Source: Bacteroidales bacterium
Lineage (GTDB): Bacteria > Bacteroidota > Bacteroidia > Bacteroidales > WCHB1-69
NCBI GenBank assembly: GCA_024400715.1
Contig: JAKSMH010000004.1
Span: 1-19,120 of the forward strand
Reading direction: 5' to 3'
DNA length: 19,120 bases
Within the stretch, counting starts at the first letter, position 1, and every line of letters begins with the position of its first letter. The translations under genes were made by a program, and so were the position numbers. Shown one piece after another: positions 14,743 through 19,120 of the stretch. Under the pieces are notes generated by a model. It saw nothing but the letters and a program-made list of their open reading frames with translations, made no database searches and was not told the DNA's origin.

Positions 14743-16542
14743 ATGACAGATCCTCTGTTGAATTTCAACAAGACAAAAATCGATTTGCATATTGTCCAAC
14801 GAAAACAATCGGTGGAGAAGACGATGCATATCCTGAGTTTTATTGTCTCCGTGATTACTATCGCCGCTATTGTCTTTTACCACGGATGCTATATGACTTC
14901 TTTCGTGGCATCGCTTATTCGGGGACTGGTATATGCCAGTTTGATTTTCTACATTTTTAAGTATTTCCTGTTGATGTTCTATTCGCTCCATAAGAGTAAA
15001 TATATAAAGAAATCCTGGTTTGAATTCACGATTATTGTCGTGTTATTGTTGCATTTTATCCTATTTTCATTATTTGGGTTCGATCTTTTCGATTTATACA
15101 AGTATGAAAATATATATATGTTGTGCATTCAGCTGTATTTCTTGGTGATTGTGATGATTGAATTGGCCAAGGCCAGCACGTTGTTGGGAAAAATAGACCT
15201 CAGTCCGCCGTTTTTGCTGATGTTGTCTTTCTTCATTCTGATTGTCCTGGGTACTATTTTGCTCTTGCTGCCACGAATGACCACCCACCATATTTCATTT
15301 ATTGATGCGTTGTTTACGGCCACGAGTGCCAGCTGTGTAACCGGTTTGACGGTGTTGAGTACCGCCAACGATTTTTCCTTTCAAGGGCAGGTGGTGATTA
15401 TGATTCTGATGCAGTTGGGCGGTATGAGTATTTTATCGTTTGCTACTTTCTTTACCACGTTTTTGTCCCGTTCGTTTGTGGGTTTGCGCTACCAGTACCT
15501 GGTCAAGGATATGCTGTCGGCCAACAAGGTTTCCGACACGTTCAGCTTGTTGCGTCAAATCATTTTGGCCACCCTCGTGATTGAAGCTTCCGGTGTCCTG
15601 ATGTTTTATATGTATTGGCGTACAACCGGCTTCTTTGACGGCAAGGGAACGACGTTCTTCTATTCGCTTTTCCACGCGATTTCGGCGTTCAACAATGCGG
15701 GTTTTGCCCTTTGGGATGCCAGTTTCCGTGATGCCCAGGTCTGCAACAGCTTTTTCCCTCAAACAATTATTATGATCCTGGTCTTCTTGGGTGGCATTGG
15801 CTTTGTGACAATTAGCGAGTTCTTCAATCCGGCTATTATTCGTGAAAGGAAAAAATACAGATGGAAACAACTTTCTCCCGGAACCAAAATCGTCTTATTG
15901 ACCACTTTTGGCATCATTATCGTTGGCACGCTGCTGTTTTTCTTTTTAGAGTATAATCACTCCTTGGCAGAAAAAAATACGCTATTAGATAAGATTTTTG
16001 CCAGTATGTTCCAAATAATTTCGGGGCGCACGGCAGGTTTCAACATTATTGATGTCAATGCGATTTCGATTCCGGGTATGTTGTTGGTAATGGTGATTAT
16101 CTTTATCGGGGCATCACCGGGTTCTACGGGCGGTGGTATCAAAACCACTACGTTTTTCGTGCTGATGAAGTCCGTTTTTGCCACGATAAAAGGTAAAAAA
16201 CATATCGAGTTTGATAAAAAGACGATTCCTTTCAGTTTGGTGGATAAGGCCTATTCAATTGTAGTTTTGTCCATCGGGATTATCTTTATTTCTGTGTTTG
16301 TGTTGGCCATTATCGAACCTGAAACCAATCTTATCAATATCTTATTTGAATCCATTTCCGCATTTACTACTTGCGGATTGTCCACCAATTGCCAAGCCGC
16401 GTTTTCGGATGCCGGCAAGTTTGTGTTGGTAATGGATATGTATATTGGTCGAATCGGGACTTTGACCATTGCCTACGCCTTGGGCAAGCGGTCCTTCGAG
16501 TCCAATCATACTTATCCGGAAACTTATTTTATGGTGGGTTAG
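14743..16542 (+). CDS. trkH: Potassium uptake channel subunit (TrkH/KtrB type)
   Basis: This 599-residue inner-membrane potassium channel has four membrane-pore-membrane repeats. The four pore-filter segments are visible: SCVTGLT (Thr200-Gly201), FNNAGFAL, GRTAGFN and FTTCGLST. The central part, including SPGSTGGGIKTTT, which belongs to the gating loop region, is typical. Compared with KtrB (about 450 residues), there are about 150 extra N-terminal residues with roughly four hydrophobic segments, a form common in Bacteroidota. It pairs with the RCK subunit upstream. Its TAG lies 5 bases from the stop of the convergent era gene, with no visible terminator between them. Confidence 0.93.
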   Translation: MTDPLLNFNKTKIDLHIVQRKQSVEKTMHILSFIVSVITIAAIVFYHGCYMTSFVASLIRGLVYASLIFYIFKYFLLMFYSLHKSKYIKKSWFEFTIIVVLLLHFILFSLFGFDLFDLYKYENIYMLCIQLYFLVIVMIELAKASTLLGKIDLSPPFLLMLSFFILIVLGTILLLLPRMTTHHISFIDALFTATSASCVTGLTVLSTANDFSFQGQVVIMILMQLGGMSILSFATFFTTFLSRSFVGLRYQYLVKDMLSANKVSDTFSLLRQIILATLVIEASGVLMFYMYWRTTGFFDGKGTTFFYSLFHAISAFNNAGFALWDASFRDAQVCNSFFPQTIIMILVFLGGIGFVTISEFFNPAIIRERKKYRWKQLSPGTKIVLLTTFGIIIVGTLLFFFLEYNHSLAEKNTLLDKIFASMFQIISGRTAGFNIIDVNAISIPGMLLVMVIIFIGASPGSTGGGIKTTTFFVLMKSVFATIKGKKHIEFDKKTIPFSLVDKAYSIVVLSIGIIFISVFVLAIIEPETNLINILFESISAFTTCGLSTNCQAAFSDAGKFVLVMDMYIGRIGTLTIAYALGKRSFESNHTYPETYFMVG

Positions 16543-16547
16543 AAGTC

Positions 16548-17441
16548 TTAGTCGGCTTCGGAATAGCCAAAACGCTTCATTAACAGGTCGCTGTTGCGCC
16601 AATCCTTAAGAACCTTGACCGACATATCCAAATAGACGTGTTTGCCTAAAAATTCCTCGATGGCAGTGCGGGCCTCTATTCCCAATCGTTTGATGGCACT
16701 TCCCTTGCTGCCGATGATGATGGCTTTCTGGGTGTCGCGTTCCACATACAGGATGGTGCCAATGCGAATCATATCCTCTTCTTCTTTGAAACTATCTACG
16801 ACAACTTCAACACTATAGGGAATTTCTTTTTTATACAATAGTAATAACTTCTCTCTGATGATTTCTGAAACGAAAAAACGGACGGGGCGGTCGGTGAGTT
16901 CGTCTTTGGGAAAATAGGCCGGAGAAATAGGAAGATGTTGTTTGATTTTCTCTATCAACACCGAAATGTTTTTGTCGTCGCGTGCCGAAATTTCCACGCA
17001 GTCGGCTTTGGGAAGCAGTCCTTGCCAAAGTTGTTTGGCAGCTTCGATCTGTTCGGCTGTTGCTTTATCTATTTTGTTGATAACAAGAATAATAGGAATT
17101 TCAAGCACATTCAGTTTTTCAATAATTTCCTCGTTGTATTTGCTTTCACCGCATTCCACCAAATAAAGCACCACGTCGGCATCTTTCAGCGATTCGGTGA
17201 CGAAACGCATCATCATTTCCTGCATTTTATAGGCAGGTGTAAGAATGCCGGGAAGATCAGAATAGACAATCTGAAAATCGTCTCCGTTGACAATTCCCTT
17301 GATGCGGTGGCGGGTGGTTTGCGCCTTAGCCGTAATAATGGACAGGTTTTCGCCTACCAAGCGATTCATCAAGGTACTTTTCCCCACGTTCGGATTGCCG
17401 ATGAGGTTTACAAATCCCGCTCTATGTGTTGTTTGTTCCAT
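16548..17441 (-). CDS. era: GTPase Era, 16S rRNA maturation factor
   Basis: Era binds the 3' end of 16S rRNA and helps assemble the 30S subunit. This 297-residue protein has G1 GNPNVGKST (15-23), switch I QTTRHRI, G3 DLPG (62-65), G4 NKID (122-125) and G5 SAR (152-154). A KH domain follows, with GSKG at 244-247. The usual G3 sequence in Era is DTPG; Leu63 here is unusual, though the essential Asp and Gly are kept. It lies 9 bases after the lpxH-like gene in the same direction and is probably cotranscribed with it. It converges on the potassium channel gene. Confidence 0.95.
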   Translation of the reverse strand: MEQTTHRAGFVNLIGNPNVGKSTLMNRLVGENLSIITAKAQTTRHRIKGIVNGDDFQIVYSDLPGILTPAYKMQEMMMRFVTESLKDADVVLYLVECGESKYNEEIIEKLNVLEIPIILVINKIDKATAEQIEAAKQLWQGLLPKADCVEISARDDKNISVLIEKIKQHLPISPAYFPKDELTDRPVRFFVSEIIREKLLLLYKKEIPYSVEVVVDSFKEEEDMIRIGTILYVERDTQKAIIIGSKGSAIKRLGIEARTAIEEFLGKHVYLDMSVKVLKDWRNSDLLMKRFGYSEAD

Positions 17442-17450
17442 AAATTTCTT

Positions 17451-18230
17451 CTATTTATCGTATTGCTTTAATTGCGGTCCATCGTTTTCCTTAAATTCCA
17501 AAAAGCTAAAATGGGTAATCCAATCCCCGATGTTGAAGTAAACCGCTTTGTCGTCAATGTTTTTTTCAATCATCAAATGTCGATGGCCGTAAATGAAAAA
17601 ATGAATATTTTCGTGTTGGATAATCTGTTGGCAGTATTGTACCAGCATTTCCTTGTCATCGCCCATATAGGAAATCTCGTCTGCCGAGGTCATCGTGCGG
17701 CTTTTGTGTGAAAAAAATCGTGCGATGGCGAAACTGTGACGGGGATGCAGGCATCCGTATAATTTGCGGTTGGGGCGGAAGGCGAAAACGCTTTTGATGA
17801 ATTTATAGCCCAGGTCTTTGGGACCTAATCCATCACCGTGTCCCACCATACATCTTTTCCCGTTGATGACAAACGCTTGTTGTTTCCTGAAAACAATCGC
17901 TCCAAATGTTTTGGAGAAATAGTCTTGTACCCACATATCGTGGTTGCCCGTAAAATAATAGATGGTGATGCCTGATTCGTGCAATTCTTGAAGTTTTGCC
18001 AACAGCAGAATATAGCCGCGCGGCACCACGTCCTTGTATTCAAACCAGTAATCAAAGATGTCGCCCAAGAGGAAGAGGTGTGTACATTCCGATTTGATGT
18101 CGTCTAACCATTGGACAATTTTTCTTTCACGGACATTACTTTCCTCCTCACTGGGTACTCCCAAGTGAAAATCGGATGCGAAAAACGCGTTTCCCTGAAT
18201 CGTAATTGCTTGTTGAAAGATAGTTGCCAT
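17451..18230 (-). CDS. lpxH: UDP-2,3-diacylglucosamine diphosphatase, LpxH-like
   Basis: This peripheral inner-membrane metallophosphatase makes lipid X in lipid A synthesis. The calcineurin-like metal-binding motifs are all present: DFH (Asp20, His22), GDIFDYW (Asp57), GNHD (Asn96, His97), GHGDG (His131) and GHRH (His216, His218). The length of 259 residues is near that of LpxH. The phosphoesterase family includes other members in Bacteroidota, but GDIFDYWFEY and GHGDGLGPKD favour LpxH. It precedes era with a 9-base gap. Confidence 0.88.
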   Translation of the reverse strand: MATIFQQAITIQGNAFFASDFHLGVPSEEESNVRERKIVQWLDDIKSECTHLFLLGDIFDYWFEYKDVVPRGYILLLAKLQELHESGITIYYFTGNHDMWVQDYFSKTFGAIVFRKQQAFVINGKRCMVGHGDGLGPKDLGYKFIKSVFAFRPNRKLYGCLHPRHSFAIARFFSHKSRTMTSADEISYMGDDKEMLVQYCQQIIQHENIHFFIYGHRHLMIEKNIDDKAVYFNIGDWITHFSFLEFKENDGPQLKQYDK

Positions 18231-18247
18231 TAAAATGATTATAAATG

Positions 18248-18255
18248 CAAAAATA
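18248..18255 (-). promoter_or_regulatory. -7 box for lpxH-era
   Basis: The minus strand reads TATTTTTG, 17 bases before the lpxH ATG and within the 43-base gap after the PNGase-like gene. No well-spaced -33 box is seen. Confidence 0.5.
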
Positions 18256-18273
18256 CGAATTTTTTCAATAGTC

Positions 18274-19120
18274 CTATGGTTCCGTGATTAGAACGCCGCT
18301 GACAGACCAGAAGCTGAAACTTCCCGCTTGGGGTTCGCCTTGCGGAATGGCGATGGTGAGTTTGTGCTTTCCGGGTTTGAGTTGGCTTAAGTCGAAATAA
18401 ACGGGTTGGGTGGCGGTTCCCGGACACCAGCCGCTACGTGAATAATCGCTGCTGGAAACACCGTTCCAGAAGTTGCCGCTGACGGGATTTAAATGACGGT
18501 AGCAGCCGCAGTCCTCGCGCCACGGGGTATGCGAAAACATAGGCACGCCGTCAATCAGCAGGGTGTTGGTCTTGGGATTGAACTCGTCGCCACCGCCCCA
18601 GCCGCCGTGGCCGGTGCTGATGTAGCGCAGACGGGCATTTTGGGGATTGACGAGGTCAAATTCCACACTTAGACTGTCGCTGCCGAAAATCTTGCCGTAG
18701 TTTTGCCCTGCCATCTCCAGCACGTTGCAGGTGTTGAACAGCGATTGGCAAAGTTCAGTCTCGACTTTTTGCGGAATGTCGCTCCAAAAGTAGTCGCCGG
18801 GATACGATTTGATGTCCAAAGTGACTTTGTGACCGCCTCCGTCATAATTGCCAATCCAAATGCCGATGAGGGCGTCTCCGCTCAAATAGACGGCTAAATC
18901 GCTGACTTCCTGTTTGTAGTAGGCTTCTTTGGCCCATTCGAGTCCGTCAATTTTGACGCGCCCATTAAAATGTCCAACGCCGAAAGGCGTGAAAAAACGC
19001 ATTAGTTCCACGGGTGGCTGCTAGCTGTACAGCGTGGCTCCTGCTGTCCATTGTGTTTGAGCCCTGCCTTCGTCTTCCTGTCCGTCGCGGACATAAATGC
19101 TGGGCAGCGAATCTGGGTGC
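18274..19120 (-). pseudogene. PNGase F-like protein, 5' end outside window, interrupted by in-frame TAG
   Basis: PNGase F enzymes release N-glycans from glycoproteins by cleaving the glycosylasparagine. Downstream of 19011 (GTG), 245 residues match the C-terminal part: RFFTPFGVG (compare RFITPYWVG in PNGase F), a GWG turn, DEF at the place of Glu206, and SGWCPG (compare AGWCPG). The same frame is also open from the window edge and reads SIYVRDG, which matches VYVKNK, and an Asp seven residues before that Val lies where catalytic Asp60 should be (19111-19113). Between the parts is one TAG at 19021-19023. So it is either a nonsense mutation, a sequence error, or a split gene. Translation restart at GTG 19011 would give a protein without the N-terminal domain and signal peptide. 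The substitutions near the E118 region make the substrate uncertain. Confidence 0.7.

Noticed and set aside
18274..19120. TAG read as an amino acid throughout the window
   Set aside because: TAG ends the acyltransferase, hydrolase, trkA, trkH and PNGase-like genes at the expected family C-termini, so the standard code holds.
1..19120. CRISPR array, insertion sequence or prophage
   Set aside because: I saw no regularly spaced repeats, no transposase or integrase frame, and no phage structural genes. The tRNA-Arg has no integrase or duplicated 3' end nearby.

Overview
The window reads as a chromosomal segment of an anaerobic Bacteroidota bacterium, most likely of the order Bacteroidales. The evidence is an S46 dipeptidyl-peptidase, repeated TAnnTTTG (-7) promoter boxes, weak Shine-Dalgarno use in the housekeeping genes, an [FeFe]-hydrogenase maturase (HydG), a lipocalin lipoprotein, and a PNGase F-like protein. 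The standard code applies: TAA, TAG and TGA all end genes.

Layout. 1-56: 3' end of an unknown gene. 77-2370: a 28-nt palindrome, a terminator, and a secreted DPP7-type peptidase. 2395-3397: a small gene plus a Zeta-toxin-like kinase, overlapping by ATGA and lying between two 51-bp direct repeats that each contain a terminator. 3588-5357: a TM1266-type regulator and hydG. 5582-12987: six tightly packed genes on the + strand: acyltransferase-3, an Ntn-type amide hydrolase, a GT4 glycosyltransferase, an ArnB-like aminotransferase, an ArnA-like UDP-glucuronate decarboxylase, and a MATE exporter with an extra C-terminal domain. A terminator shared with a convergent lipocalin gene follows. 13877-13948: tRNA-Arg(CCU). 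14043-16542: a Ktr/Trk potassium uptake pair. 16548-18230, minus strand: lpxH and era. 18274 to the edge, minus strand: a PNGase F-like gene with an in-frame TAG.

The main novelty candidate is the six-gene block. Its decarboxylase and aminotransferase resemble the two enzymes that make UDP-4-amino-4-deoxy-L-arabinose, but the formyltransferase, ArnC, ArnD and ArnT partners of the lipid A pathway are not in the window. In their place are a soluble glycosyltransferase, an acyltransferase, an amide hydrolase and a fused MATE exporter. This suggests synthesis and export of an unknown amino-sugar-bearing product; that is inference. Its arginine codons (mostly AGA/AGG) differ sharply from the flanking genes, which fits acquisition by transfer.

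The flanking genes are mostly core functions: H-cluster assembly, potassium uptake, lipid A synthesis and ribosome maturation. The other notable points are the palindrome/terminator repeat family around the toxin-like module and the interrupted PNGase F-like gene.
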